Shown: positions 7,378 through 16,962, counted from the first letter of the stretch. The stretch: DNA of 64,000 nt from Paraburkholderia adhaesiva (GCF_021390575.1 NZ_JAJEJQ010000002.1:1302001-1366000); one strand, 5' to 3'. Notes: generated by a model from the sequence alone, not told the origin. Numbers and translations are program-made.

Positions 7378-9648
7378 CTAAAGCATTGCGACGACCTTCA
7401 CGTCGCTGCGATCCGCCGACGCAATCACCTTGCCGTCCACACGGCGGAACGTAAGCGTCACCGCGGACTTGCCCACGCGCAGATCGCCGATCTCGAGCCA
7501 GTCGATGCCTTCGGGCAGCATCGGCTGCTCGACTCGCACTTCGTGGCGCGTCGCGTCGATCGAGATGCCGAGGCACGCTTCGAGCATCATGAACGGCGAG
7601 CCCGCCGCCCAGGCCTGCGGCAGGCAGGCGACCGGATACGCCGTCGGCGGCTCGCCGCGCCGGCGCGGAAAGCCGCAGAAAAGTTCGGGCAGCCGCATGT
7701 CAAACGTAACCGCCGCTTCGAAGAGGGCCTGCAGCAGCCGCACCGCCGCTTCCCTGCGGCCGTAGCGCGCGAGCCCGCGCGCGCAAAGGGCGTTATCGTG
7801 CGGCCAGACCGAGCCATTGTGGTAAGCCATCGGATTGAAGCGCGCCTGGCCGGCCGCCAGCGTGCGAACGCCCCAGCCCGTATGGAACAGCGCCGATTCG
7901 AGGATGCCCGCCACGCTACAGCCGCGCTCGTATTCCGGCAGGCCGAACGCGAGCAGATGCCCCGCGTTCGACGCGAGCACGCGACACAGTTCGCCTTCAC
8001 CGTCGAGCGCAATGCCGTAGAACTGCGCCTCATCCATCCAGAATTTTTCTTCCACGTACTCGCGTATCTTCGTCGCGCGCTGTGCGTAGCGCACGGCTTC
8101 GCCGCCCAGTCCACGTTGCGTCGCAAAGCGCGCCATCGTGTCGAACGCCGAACTCGCGTAAGCCTGTACTTCGACGAGTGAAATCGGACCCTCGGGGATG
8201 CGCCCGTCCGCATGGAATACCGAATCGTGGCTGTCTTTCCAGCCCTGGTTCGCGAGCCCGCCCTCGGACTCGCGCTGATAGTCGAGCAGGCCGTGCGGAT
8301 TGCGGTCGCACGCTCGGGCGACCCAGGCCGCCGCGCGTTCCAGCGCGGGCCACAGTTCGTCGATCAGCGCGGTGTCCCCGGTGCGCTCGGCGTAGGCGCC
8401 CGCCAGCACGACGAAGAGCGGCGTCGTGTCGACGCCGCCGTAGTAGAGCGCAAACGGCACTTCGCCCGTGGCCGCCATTTCGCTCTTGCGCATTTCGTGC
8501 ATGATCTTGCCCGGCGCGGCGTCGCGGAACGCGGAGTCCTCGCGTGCCTGGTGCGCCGCGAGAAAACGCAGCACGCCGCGTGCGAGCGCGGGCGTAAGCC
8601 ATAGCGTCTGCAGCGAGGTGATGACCGCATCGCGCCCGAAGGGCGTGGAAAACCACGGAATGCCCGCGTAGGGGTACGGGCCGGTCGGCAGGTCGGTGGT
8701 CAGCAAGCCAAGATCGGCGATCGAGCGGTTGATCCACGCGTTGAAGAGCGGATTGCTCGAACGCACGCGCGCCGTCGCGCGGCGGCGCTCGCGCATCACG
8801 ATGTGCGAGTCCACGAGCGCTGCGCGCACAGCCGCGCGCCCCACACGCTGCTCTTTCGTGTCGGCGAGGCAATGATCGGGTTGCATGATCGCCGCGCTCG
8901 GCGTATCGATTGCCGCGCCCGGCATCGGCGCGACCTCGATTGAGACCGTCAAGTAGAGCGACACGCAGGCCTGCGCGGCAAGCGCCACCGAGAAGTCCGC
9001 GCGATCGGCGAAAAGCTTGTTCGGTTGCGGCGAAAACTCGATACGCACGTGCCGCGCCACTTTGTCGAGGCCGATGTATTCGAGCCGCACCTCGCCGCCC
9101 TCCACGCGTGGCGGCGTGACTGTGCCGCGCACTTCGCGCTTGAGGCCGCGGACTTCGAACATGTCGCGGAAGTCGCTTGCGAATGAAATCGAAACGGGGA
9201 TCGTGGCTTCTGTCGTGCCGTAATTCGTGAGTTCGATGGCCTCGGTCATCATCGTGCCCGAGAGCACGCGCGAGCGCTGCACGTGGATCACGCCTTCGGG
9301 CGTGGTCTTCCCGCCGAGTGGCGGTAGTGGACGGTTGGTGAGGTGCGCCGTGAACGCCGTGTTATCGCTGCTGACGCTGCCCGATAGCAGCGACGGCACG
9401 CGTCCGCCGAAGGTCAGGCGCAGCGAGGACAGCACGCGCGTGTCGTTGACGAAGAGGCCGTCGTCGACGCCGGTGATGTCGCCAAGCGGGTCGTTGACGA
9501 TGAACGTATCGCCCGACTTCAGCACGTGCTGGTCCGCGCTCGCGAGCTCGGGCATTTCGGGCGGGATGAACGCGCCATCCGTGTCGTGATCCGGATGATC
9601 CACGCCGCCTGTGTGGGTGACGCCGCCGAGTACTTCAGGATCCTGCAT
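7378..9648 (-). CDS. Amylo-alpha-1,6-glucosidase / glycogen debranching enzyme family protein
   Basis: 756 aa. The N-terminal bis-type GDE domain (about 35-230) includes GDTFIVNDPLGDI, GLFVNDTRVLSSLRLTFGG and LTNYGTTEATIPVSI. A C-terminal (alpha/alpha)6 barrel (about 300-700) includes AGIPWFSTPFGRDAVITSLQ, a conserved region of the MGH/GDE clan. The family is annotated as debranching enzymes that hydrolyse alpha-1,6 branches, though many bacterial members are uncharacterised. No glycogen synthesis or trehalose genes lie beside it. Convergent with the asparaginase gene, 66 bp apart. The start at 9648 is the only plausible one. Confidence 0.87.
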   Translation of the reverse strand: MQDPEVLGGVTHTGGVDHPDHDTDGAFIPPEMPELASADQHVLKSGDTFIVNDPLGDITGVDDGLFVNDTRVLSSLRLTFGGRVPSLLSGSVSSDNTAFTAHLTNRPLPPLGGKTTPEGVIHVQRSRVLSGTMMTEAIELTNYGTTEATIPVSISFASDFRDMFEVRGLKREVRGTVTPPRVEGGEVRLEYIGLDKVARHVRIEFSPQPNKLFADRADFSVALAAQACVSLYLTVSIEVAPMPGAAIDTPSAAIMQPDHCLADTKEQRVGRAAVRAALVDSHIVMRERRRATARVRSSNPLFNAWINRSIADLGLLTTDLPTGPYPYAGIPWFSTPFGRDAVITSLQTLWLTPALARGVLRFLAAHQAREDSAFRDAAPGKIMHEMRKSEMAATGEVPFALYYGGVDTTPLFVVLAGAYAERTGDTALIDELWPALERAAAWVARACDRNPHGLLDYQRESEGGLANQGWKDSHDSVFHADGRIPEGPISLVEVQAYASSAFDTMARFATQRGLGGEAVRYAQRATKIREYVEEKFWMDEAQFYGIALDGEGELCRVLASNAGHLLAFGLPEYERGCSVAGILESALFHTGWGVRTLAAGQARFNPMAYHNGSVWPHDNALCARGLARYGRREAAVRLLQALFEAAVTFDMRLPELFCGFPRRRGEPPTAYPVACLPQAWAAGSPFMMLEACLGISIDATRHEVRVEQPMLPEGIDWLEIGDLRVGKSAVTLTFRRVDGKVIASADRSDVKVVAML

Positions 9649-9800
9649 CGCGTAGCTCCTTTTGTCGACCGGGGTTCGCGCCTTTGCGCTGACTCCGGTC
9701 CCTTCAATGGGGTGACTGTCCGGTTAGCTTTCGCTCGATTGTAGAGGCTTCTGCAGCAGCGTACGAAGTGATTGCAGCACGCGCAAAAAACATGCGCAAA

Positions 9801-9838
9801 AAAAGGCGCCGGCACGCTAGTGCGTGCGGGCGCCTTTT
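9801..9838 (-). terminator. Intrinsic terminator of citrate synthase (T tracts on both sides)
   Basis: A 17-bp stem AAAAGGCGCCGGCACGC (9801-9817) pairs with 9822-9838, with one internal mismatch and a TAGT loop. A-tracts precede it and TTTT ends it, so it works on either strand. It lies about 80 bp downstream of the gltA stop on the minus strand. Confidence 0.82.
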
Positions 9839-9917
9839 ATCGGCGAGAACGGCTTTACAGCCGATGCGGGCAATACGACTGCAATCCCCGCCCGGCTTGC
9901 CGCGAAGGCCGCAATAT

Positions 9918-11234
9918 TTACGACATCGCCGCCGTGCGCTGTGCAATCGGCTTCGCCTCACGCGGCGTGTTACCGATGAACAGCTGACGCGGACGACCAA
10001 TCTTCTGCTCCGGGTCTGCGATCATCTCGTTCCACTGCGCGATCCAGCCCACCGTACGCGCCATCGCGAAGATACACGTGAACATCGACGTCGGGATGCC
10101 CAGCGCGCGCTGCACGATGCCCGAGTAGAAGTCCACGTTCGGGTACAGCTTGCGCGACACGAAGTATTCGTCTTCCAGCGCGATCTTTTCGAGCGCCATC
10201 GCGAGCTTGAACAGCGGATCGTCGTGCAGGCCCAGTTCGTTGAGCACTTCGTAGCACGTTTCGCGCATCAGCTTCGCACGCGGATCGTAGTTCTTGTACA
10301 CGCGGTGACCGAAGCCCATCAGCTTCACGCCCGAGTTCTTGTCCTTCACCTGCTTGATGAATTCGGGGATCTTGTCGACCGAGCCGATCTCTTCGAGCAT
10401 GTTCAGCGCGGCTTCGTTCGCACCACCGTGCGCCGGGCCCCACAGACACGCGATACCGGCCGCGATACACGCGAACGGGTTCGCACCCGACGAACCCGCC
10501 AGACGCACCGTCGAGGTCGACGCGTTCTGCTCGTGGTCAGCGTGCAGGATCAGGATGCGGTCGAGCGCGCGCGTGAGCACGTCGTTGACCTTGTACTCTT
10601 CGCACGGGTTCGAGAACATCATGCGCATGAAGTTCGCGCTGTACGAGAGGTCATTGCGCGGATACACGAACGGCTGGCCGATGCTGTACTTGTACGCCAT
10701 GGCGACCAGCGTCGGCAGCTTCGCGATCATGCGGATCGCCGCCACTTCGCGATGCTTCGGGTTAGTGATGTCGAGCGAGTCGTGATAGAACGCGGACAGC
10801 GCGCCCACGGCGGCGACGAGAATCGACATCGGGTGAGCATCGCGGCGGAAGCCGCGGAAGAAGAACTGCATCTGCTCATTGACCATCGTGTGGCTCATGA
10901 CGGTCTTCACGAACTCGTCCTTCTGCGCCTGGCTCGGCAGCTCGCCATTCAGGAGCAGATAGCACGACTCGAGGAAGTCGGCGTTCTGCGCGAGGTTGTC
11001 GATCGGGTAGCCGCGATACAGCAACTCGCCCTTATCGCCGTCGATGTAAGTGATCGCCGAGTTGCACGACGCCGTCGACATAAATCCCGGGTCGTAGGTG
11101 AACATGCCGGTCTGACCGTACAGCTTGCGGATGTCGATCACATCCGGGCCCATCGAGCCCTTGTAAACCGGCAGTTCAATGCTCTCCGCGCGGCCGGAAA
11201 TCGTGAGAGTCGCGTGTGTTTTCGAATCAATCAT
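9918..11234 (-). CDS. gltA: Citrate synthase (type II, hexameric form)
   Basis: 438 aa. It condenses acetyl-CoA and oxaloacetate to citrate, the entry step of the TCA cycle, in the cytoplasm. Signature stretches are present: MGFGHRVYKNYDPRAKLM (catalytic His), AADHEQ-type HADHEQNASTSTVRLAGS, GPAHGGANEAALNM, and the N-terminal beta domain typical of proteobacterial type II enzymes (ELPVYKGSMGPDVIDIRKLY). ATG 11234 is preferred over the in-frame ATG at 11267 because AAGGA lies six bases before it. It stands alone with its own terminator rather than in an sdh operon, so it may be a second citrate synthase gene in this genome; that is inference. Confidence 0.96.
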   Translation of the reverse strand: MIDSKTHATLTISGRAESIELPVYKGSMGPDVIDIRKLYGQTGMFTYDPGFMSTASCNSAITYIDGDKGELLYRGYPIDNLAQNADFLESCYLLLNGELPSQAQKDEFVKTVMSHTMVNEQMQFFFRGFRRDAHPMSILVAAVGALSAFYHDSLDITNPKHREVAAIRMIAKLPTLVAMAYKYSIGQPFVYPRNDLSYSANFMRMMFSNPCEEYKVNDVLTRALDRILILHADHEQNASTSTVRLAGSSGANPFACIAAGIACLWGPAHGGANEAALNMLEEIGSVDKIPEFIKQVKDKNSGVKLMGFGHRVYKNYDPRAKLMRETCYEVLNELGLHDDPLFKLAMALEKIALEDEYFVSRKLYPNVDFYSGIVQRALGIPTSMFTCIFAMARTVGWIAQWNEMIADPEQKIGRPRQLFIGNTPREAKPIAQRTAAMS

Positions 11235-11522
11235 GTCTTGTCCTTGAGTGGCTTTGACGTCGCACATGCCACAGCGCGGGCCCTCGAATTGCGGACGAGT
11301 TCGCTGCGACTACGCGCCGCATTCTACGGCGCGGCGCGGCAATAATTGACACCGCCTACAGCAACAATGCCTCTTCAGTTATGCAACATTCGCGCCCTAC
11401 AGCTTCCTTAACGGCGATTTTCGCAACAATATGTTGTCTGTGCGGTGCAGCAAAACGGCTCCGGTCTCTGCGATACTTCGTCGCATGCATCGATATCTCC
11501 CCCATCTTTGCATAACGCTTCG

Positions 11523-11552
11523 CGGCCCGCCGTCACGGTGGGCCGTTTTTTT
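11523..11552 (+). terminator. Intrinsic terminator in the leader of the gene at 11593
   Basis: Stem CGGCCCGCC (11523-11531) pairs with GGTGGGCCG (11537-11545), with one G-T pair and a 5-nt loop, followed by seven T (11546-11552). It reads rightward and ends only 40 bp before the start codon at 11593. It could end a short upstream RNA or act as an attenuator of that gene. Stretch 11395-11522 contains no ORF I can support. Confidence 0.75.
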
Positions 11553-11592
11553 CCGGCCACATGCGCCCGAAGCAAAACGTAAGGAAAAGCAG

Positions 11593-11994
11593 ATGAATAT
11601 TTCGATCGATTCCCTATTCGCCGAAGACGAACTCGAAAATAACGCCGTCGTCACGGCGCTCAATCATCAGGACATCGTCGTGGCGCTCTCCGCCGCGCTC
11701 GCGTCGGAACGCGTCGCCGTGCTGCACATGCTTTACCCACGCACCGACTCGCGCACGCACCGCAGCCTGGACTCCCTCGTGGACGTGCTGCACGGCCACG
11801 GCCTTCATCAGGTCGCACGCCTGGTTTCGCAGGAAGCGCACTACCTCCTGTTCAAGGATCCGGTGAAGGCGTTGAAGGCATTCCATGAGATCCGCAACGA
11901 CTCGCTTGCGATTGGGGTGCATCTCTACTATGCGGGCCTCGTCGGCGAGGCCGCGGAGCGTAAGCTCGACGCGCACGCGCACGGCCGCGACTAA
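11593..11994 (+). CDS. Conserved hypothetical protein, 133 aa, mostly helical
   Basis: ATG 11593 is preceded by AAGGAAAAGC, a good ribosome-binding site. The product is soluble with no signal peptide, membrane segment or familiar motif. It is rich in long helices (DIVVALSAALASERVAVLHM; DSLVDVLHGHGLHQVARLVS) and His residues (HGHGLHQ, DAHAHGRD). The pattern of helical hairpins recalls small regulators or ferritin-like folds, but no metal-ligand signature is visible. It is unusual in having a leader terminator directly upstream. Function not recognised; that it is a real gene is supported by codon usage and the RBS. Confidence 0.75.
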   Translation: MNISIDSLFAEDELENNAVVTALNHQDIVVALSAALASERVAVLHMLYPRTDSRTHRSLDSLVDVLHGHGLHQVARLVSQEAHYLLFKDPVKALKAFHEIRNDSLAIGVHLYYAGLVGEAAERKLDAHAHGRD

Positions 11995-12184
11995 GTTGCG
12001 CGGTTCGGCAGCGCGTGGGGCGGACCTGTCGGGCCGTCTCGCAGTTTTTTTATCGCGCTATATGCGATGGCGCTGAAGAAACGACGTTGCCGCGCGCAAA
12101 AAGCATGCTAAGGATCACCAATTTATGCTGGTGAAAAACCGGCGACTGCGGGAAGCCGCAACAGCGCACGCGTAAAACAGGCGA

Positions 12185-13027
12185 TCAGCTACGCTCGCGC
12201 ACGAACTGATCTATGAGTGCGTTGAACGCGGCCGGCCGCGCGAGATTCATCCCGTGGGATGCGCCGTTCACGGTTGCGCGCCGCGCATCGCCGAGCCACT
12301 CATCGAGCGCGGCCACCGTGCGATGAAAAACCTCCGGGCTCTCTTCGCCGTCGATCAGTAATACAGGGCACGCGATTTCGCCGGCCTGTTCGCGCGTATA
12401 CGCTGGCAACGGATCGCGCAATTGCGGCCCGAGCGTATGCGCGTTGTCGGTCGCCATCGTATGGAACGCACGCGTGCTGCGCGCCCAGGACCCAGGCCGG
12501 CTCACCGAGTCGACGAACAGTTCGAGCCCCGCGTTCACGTCGCCGGACTCGATCAACTGAACGGCACGTGCACGCAGCACATTGGCGGTCTCGGGTAGTT
12601 GCGCGAGCGTCTGCCCCGGCAACTGAAGCGGACCGCCCGGGTCCGCCAGCGCGAGCGAGCGCACGAGTTCGGGATGGCGCCGGGCAAACTGAAACGACAC
12701 GCTGCCGCCGCGCGAATGCCCGATCACATGAGCGGGGCCCGCGCCGAACGCTTCGATAAATTCAGCGATTTCGTCCGCATGGCGGCTCCAGCTGAATGGC
12801 TGGTCACGCGCCGCATCGGGTGCCGGCCAATAATGCGTGAGACTCACGGAGACGCAGCGGTATTGCTTCGAGAGCCCCGCAAGTTGCGGCTGCCAGTAGC
12901 GGTAGTCGCAAAGCGAACCATGGACGAACAACAGCAACGCACCCTCGCCGCGTTCGACGAAGGGCATGGGCAGGCCACCAGGCAGTTCGACGAACGACGC
13001 GGGCGCGGGAAAAACGGCTCGATTCAC
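12185..13027 (-). CDS. Alpha/beta hydrolase
   Basis: 280 aa with the alpha/beta hydrolase fold: oxyanion-hole motif LLFVHGSLCDYRYW, nucleophile elbow VIGHSRGGSV (Ser), a candidate acid after LLIDGEESPEVF (Asp/Glu), and the catalytic His in GASHGMNLARP. No signal peptide. Substrate cannot be told; the family includes esterases, peroxidases and C-C hydrolases. Monocistronic, with about 190 bp separating it from the convergent 133-aa gene. Confidence 0.88.
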   Translation of the reverse strand: MNRAVFPAPASFVELPGGLPMPFVERGEGALLLFVHGSLCDYRYWQPQLAGLSKQYRCVSVSLTHYWPAPDAARDQPFSWSRHADEIAEFIEAFGAGPAHVIGHSRGGSVSFQFARRHPELVRSLALADPGGPLQLPGQTLAQLPETANVLRARAVQLIESGDVNAGLELFVDSVSRPGSWARSTRAFHTMATDNAHTLGPQLRDPLPAYTREQAGEIACPVLLIDGEESPEVFHRTVAALDEWLGDARRATVNGASHGMNLARPAAFNALIDQFVRERS

Positions 13028-13157
13028 AGTGAAAATGAAGAAGGCGGCGGCAGCAAAGCCGCAATGTGGCTTCGCACGCGTGGCACAGGAAAAAACGGTG
13101 ATTGTCCCACGGCAGCGCGTGCCGCGTGCAACGCGCTATTCGCCTGAATAATGCCGC

Positions 13158-14204
13158 TTAGCCGAATGCGTTCCCGTCCAGATACGCCGCTGCCATACCC
13201 GCGCCGCGCACGGCGCAAGTCAGCGGATCGTCGGCCACGCGCACGGTCACGCCGAGTTCGGCCGCCAGACATTCATCGAGCCGCGCAAGGAGTGCCCCGC
13301 CGCCAGTCAGCACGATGCCGGCATCGGCGATGTCGGTGACGAGTTCGGCCGGCGTGGTCTCGAACACATCCCGCACCACGCCGATCACCCGGCGCAGCGG
13401 TACGGCAAGCGCGTCGACGATATCGTGACTCGTCAGTTCGACGGTACGCGGCAAGCCGTCCTCGATGCTGCGTCCGGTGGCGCGCAGCGTTTCGACCGGC
13501 TCGCCACGCATCGCAGTGCCGATCGTCTTCTTTACATGCTCTGCCGTCTGGTCGCCGAGCACGACGCCATAGAGGCTACGCACATAGTTGATGATGGAGC
13601 GGTCGAACTCTTCGCCGCCCACGCGCACCGAACCGCTGCAGGCCACGCCGCCTAGTGCGATCACGGCGACCTCGGTCGTGCCGCCGCCGATATCGACGAC
13701 CATCGAGCCAGTCGCCGACGACACCGGCAACCCCGCCCCAAGCGCCGAAGCGAACGATTCGCTGATCAGGTTCACATGCATCGCGCCTGCCGCGAGCGCC
13801 GTCTCGCGGACCGCGCGCCGCTCCACCTCGTTCGCCGCCCCTGGCACGCAGACCGTGAACGACGCACGCCGGCCGAGCAGGCGGCTCGAACGCGCTATCT
13901 CCACGAAGCGGCGCATCATCTGCCCGGCGGCTGGAAAATCGGCGATGACACCGTGACTCAACGGCCGCACGGCCTCCAGATGCAGCGGTTCGCGCCCGAG
14001 CATCTCTTTCGCCTCGTTACCGACTGCGGCCACCGTTCCCTCACTGGCCCCCGCGCGGCGCTCGAAACAGACCACCGACGGCTGATTCAGGACGACGCCC
14101 CTGTCCGCCGTATAGATCAGCGTGTTCGCGGTACCGAGATCGACCGCCACGTCGTGGCGAGACAGCCTTTTCAGAAAGGTGGAATGCGACGTCGCTGAGG
14201 CCAT
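13158..14204 (-). CDS. MreB/Mbl-family actin-like protein (paralogue without mreCD)
   Basis: 348 aa, full family length. Actin-fold ATP-binding motifs are in place: phosphate 1 VAVDLGTANTLIY, phosphate 2 MVVDIGGGTTEVAVIALGG, and adenosine motif ADAGIVLTGGGALLARLDE. The interdomain region SFASALGAGLPV is also kept. MreB forms membrane-bound filaments that guide cell-wall synthesis in rods. Here no mreC, mreD, mrdA or rodA follows; the flanks are unrelated hydrolases. It also differs from canonical MreB in the N-terminal stretch and in having Cys-containing insertions (SVVCFERRAGASEG). It is best read as a second, diverged MreB. Confidence 0.9.
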   Translation of the reverse strand: MASATSHSTFLKRLSRHDVAVDLGTANTLIYTADRGVVLNQPSVVCFERRAGASEGTVAAVGNEAKEMLGREPLHLEAVRPLSHGVIADFPAAGQMMRRFVEIARSSRLLGRRASFTVCVPGAANEVERRAVRETALAAGAMHVNLISESFASALGAGLPVSSATGSMVVDIGGGTTEVAVIALGGVACSGSVRVGGEEFDRSIINYVRSLYGVVLGDQTAEHVKKTIGTAMRGEPVETLRATGRSIEDGLPRTVELTSHDIVDALAVPLRRVIGVVRDVFETTPAELVTDIADAGIVLTGGGALLARLDECLAAELGVTVRVADDPLTCAVRGAGMAAAYLDGNAFG

Positions 14205-14376
14205 TTTGGTCTTTCTTCTATTTATGCGGCGACGGGCGGCCAGCCGTCGGGATACCGCCAGACATCGAACCCGGGGGCGCGTCGCGCTGGCCGAACACCG
14301 GGTGAATCGGGCCTTTTCGGCCTATTGACAGTGTTTACGGCAGCGGCCGCCGAAGACTTTAGCTGCGCAAGGAAAT

Positions 14377-14405
14377 GGCCTGCGGGCCGGAGCGGGCCGC
14401 AGGCC
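14377..14405 (-). terminator. GC-rich hairpin, possible terminator of the carboxylesterase gene
   Basis: Perfect 9-bp arms GGCCTGCGG (14377-14385) and CCGCAGGCC (14397-14405) lie about 50 bp downstream of the minus-strand stop at 14453. On the minus strand it is followed by ATTTCCTT, a weak T tract, so termination is plausible but not strong. Confidence 0.4.
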
Positions 14406-14452
14406 GAAATGAACCCGGCCGCGGCGGCCGGGAGATCCGGAGCGCCGCCCCC

Positions 14453-15106
14453 TTATCCGTGCGACTCGAGCGCGCGCACGAGGGCTTCACGGCCGAGCAT
14501 CGCACCCTGCGACGTGAGCGTATGGCCCACGCCAGGCAGGGTGTAAGCGGCCACGGCATAACCCGCATCGCTGAACGCGATGGCGGCGCGCTCCAGTTCC
14601 TGCACCGGAATCACTTCGTCGTCCTCGCCGTGCACGAGCGTGAGCACCGTATGGCTCTTCGCGACAACCGGCGCCACGAGCCGCCCCGCGTAGGCGACCA
14701 CGGCGGCGACGCCCTCGGACTGGGTCGCGACGTGGAAGAGCGCCATGATCGATCCTTGCGAAAAGCCGACGAGCGCAAGCGCGTCGTAGCCGAGCGACCA
14801 GTGGGCCAGTTCGGCGTCGAGCCGGCGGCGCAACACCTCTGCCGCCGCGATGACACGCTCTTCGCGATTGCTCTCGTTGATGTCACGCAGGCTGAACCAC
14901 TGACGCCCGCCGAACCCGCCGTCGAACGGCTCGCTACCGTCGAGCGAAACGAATGCGGCGTGGGGCAAGGCATCGCACCACGTATCGCCGAGCGGCATCA
15001 GATCTTTCGCATTGCTGCCGACACCGTGCATCAACACGACTACGGCGCGAGCCGCGCCCTGCGCCGGCGCGAGACGCCAGCCTCCGTCAAACGGTTCCCA
15101 GCTCAT
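14453..15106 (-). CDS. Phospholipase/carboxylesterase family serine hydrolase
   Basis: 217 aa from ATG 15106, which follows GGGAAGG; longer in-frame openings have no RBS and no family likeness. It has the small carboxylesterase architecture: VVLMHGVGSNAKDLMPLG, nucleophile motif ALVGFSQGSIM (Ser), LTLVHGEDDEVIPV (Asp) and GVGHTLTSQG (His). The family hydrolyses short-chain esters or lysophospholipids in the cytoplasm. Divergent from the MFS exporter gene with about 300 bp between them. Confidence 0.88.
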   Translation of the reverse strand: MSWEPFDGGWRLAPAQGAARAVVVLMHGVGSNAKDLMPLGDTWCDALPHAAFVSLDGSEPFDGGFGGRQWFSLRDINESNREERVIAAAEVLRRRLDAELAHWSLGYDALALVGFSQGSIMALFHVATQSEGVAAVVAYAGRLVAPVVAKSHTVLTLVHGEDDEVIPVQELERAAIAFSDAGYAVAAYTLPGVGHTLTSQGAMLGREALVRALESHG

Positions 15107-15405
15107 CGAAAAACCTTCCCTGTTGGTTTCGTGATCATGTATGCGGCGCAAACGGCCGTTGCAGCCGCGCATTGGGCCATACGATGACCGTGCGGCAGGC
15201 GCAAGCATACGCCGTACGCGCCCGTGGCGTTCGCCGCTGCGCCGTTTCAGTTTCAACGTCGTACGGGTTCGGGCTGAACGCGTTATTCTGTCGCCTGCCG
15301 TGTGCGACCGGCTTTAGCCGGGCATGGAGAACAAAGTGCACACGAATCGTCCCTGGCCGCACCGGGACCCGCGACGCCCAGATTGCGCCTACCGCGACCC
15401 AAACC

Positions 15406-16962
15406 GTGCAAAACCAAGCCACGCAACCACCGCCGCCGCTCGAAGGTGCTCGCCTGATCCTCGCGACCATCGCCGTCGCGCTCGCCACATTCATGAACGT
15501 GCTGGACACGTCGATCGCCAATGTCGCAATCCCGACGATCTCAGGCGACCTCGGCGTTTCCGTCGATGAAGGCACGTGGGTCATCACCGTATTCGCGGCC
15601 GCCAACGCCGTGTCGATTCCACTCACTGGCTGGCTCACACAGCGCTTCGGCCAGGTCCGCGTTTTTGTCGCGTCGATCCTCTCGTTCGTGCTGGCATCGT
15701 GGCTATGCGGCATTGCGCCGAGTCTGCCCTTCCTGCTCGTTGCGCGCGTCCTGCAAGGTGCAGTCGCGGGTCCGCTGATTCCGCTGTCGCAGGCCATCCT
15801 GCTCGGTTCCTGGCCGAGGGAAAAATCGGCCACGGCGCTTGCGTTCTGGGCCATGACGACGACCGTCGGGCCGATCGCGGGCCCGGCGCTCGGCGGCTGG
15901 ATCACCGACAGCTACAACTGGTCGTGGATCTTCTACATCAATATTCCGGTAGGTCTGTTCGCGGGCTTCGTGACGTGGATAATCTACCGCCACCGAGAAT
16001 CGCCGACACGCAAGCCGCCTATCGACGTCGTGGGCCTCGGGCTGCTCGTCGCGTGGGTTGCGTCGCTGCAGATCCTGCTCGATAAGGGCAAGGACCTCGA
16101 CTGGTTTAATTCGCCCTTGATCGTCGCGCTTGGCGTCACCGCCCTCATCTGCTTTTCTTTTTTCCTCATCTGGGAGCTCACCGAGGAACATCCGATCGTC
16201 GATCTGCGTCTCTTCGGACAACGCAACTTTCTCGGCGGCACGATCGCCATTTCAGTCGCTTACGGCGTGTTTTTCGGCAACCTCGTGTTGTTGCCGCAGT
16301 GGATGCAGGAGTATCTGAACTACCGCTCGGTGGACGCGGGCCTCGTCACCGCGCCGCTCGGCGTGTTCGCGGTGATCCTCGCGCCGGTGGTCGGTCGCAT
16401 CCTGCCGCGCTCGGACGCGCGCGTCATGGCGACGATCGCATTCGTGCTCTTTTCGATGATTTTCTTCATGCGCGCGCAATATGTGATCGAAATCGACACA
16501 TTCCACCTCGTGCTGCCGACCTTGCTGCAAGGCATCCCGATGGCGCTCTTCTTCGTGCCGCTCACCGCAATCATCCTCGCGGGTCAACCGCAACATCGCA
16601 TACCGGCCGCTGCGGGCCTCTCAAACTTCGTGCGCGTTTTCTGCGGCGCGATCGGCACCTCGGTCGCGACGAACGCATGGAACAACCGCACGATCCTGCA
16701 TCACGCGCGGCTCACGGAGCAGGCTTCCGTGGATAACCCCGTGTTCAACCAGTCGATCGAGAACGCGCAGAAGCTTCTGCATATGAGCGAGTCGTCCGCG
16801 CACGCGCTGTTCGATTTCAACGTGACGACACAGGCCGCGATGATGGGCCTGAACGACATCTTCTACATCTCGGCGATCATCTTCCTCGCCATCATCCCGC
16901 TAATCTGGGTCACGAAGTCGACGAAGGGTGCGGGCGGCGGCGGCGCGGCGGGCGCGCATTGA
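15406..16962 (+). CDS. DHA2-type MFS multidrug exporter, EmrB/QacA family
   Basis: About 518 aa with 14 predicted membrane helices. Motif D1/A region LDTSIANVAIPTISGDLG, motif A-like LTGWLTQRFGQVRVF, motif C-like TTTVGPIAGPALGGWIT and FYINIPVGLFA are typical of the DHA2 (drug:H+ antiporter, 14 TMS) family. It would expel toxic compounds across the inner membrane with proton influx. The start is uncertain: the frame is open far upstream, GTG 15406 gives the expected length but lacks a clear RBS, and ATG 15324 is in another frame. No EmrA-like adaptor or outer-membrane partner is adjacent. Confidence 0.88.
   Translation: MQNQATQPPPPLEGARLILATIAVALATFMNVLDTSIANVAIPTISGDLGVSVDEGTWVITVFAAANAVSIPLTGWLTQRFGQVRVFVASILSFVLASWLCGIAPSLPFLLVARVLQGAVAGPLIPLSQAILLGSWPREKSATALAFWAMTTTVGPIAGPALGGWITDSYNWSWIFYINIPVGLFAGFVTWIIYRHRESPTRKPPIDVVGLGLLVAWVASLQILLDKGKDLDWFNSPLIVALGVTALICFSFFLIWELTEEHPIVDLRLFGQRNFLGGTIAISVAYGVFFGNLVLLPQWMQEYLNYRSVDAGLVTAPLGVFAVILAPVVGRILPRSDARVMATIAFVLFSMIFFMRAQYVIEIDTFHLVLPTLLQGIPMALFFVPLTAIILAGQPQHRIPAAAGLSNFVRVFCGAIGTSVATNAWNNRTILHHARLTEQASVDNPVFNQSIENAQKLLHMSESSAHALFDFNVTTQAAMMGLNDIFYISAIIFLAIIPLIWVTKSTKGAGGGGAAGAH

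Noticed and set aside
9768..11345. 525-residue plus-strand frame over gltA
   Set aside because: Antisense to citrate synthase and passes through its terminator hairpin.
12105..12184. Cobalamin-type riboswitch before the alpha/beta hydrolase region
   Set aside because: A GCGGGAAGCCGC stretch resembles part of the fold, but the B12 box is missing and neither flanking gene starts downstream of it.
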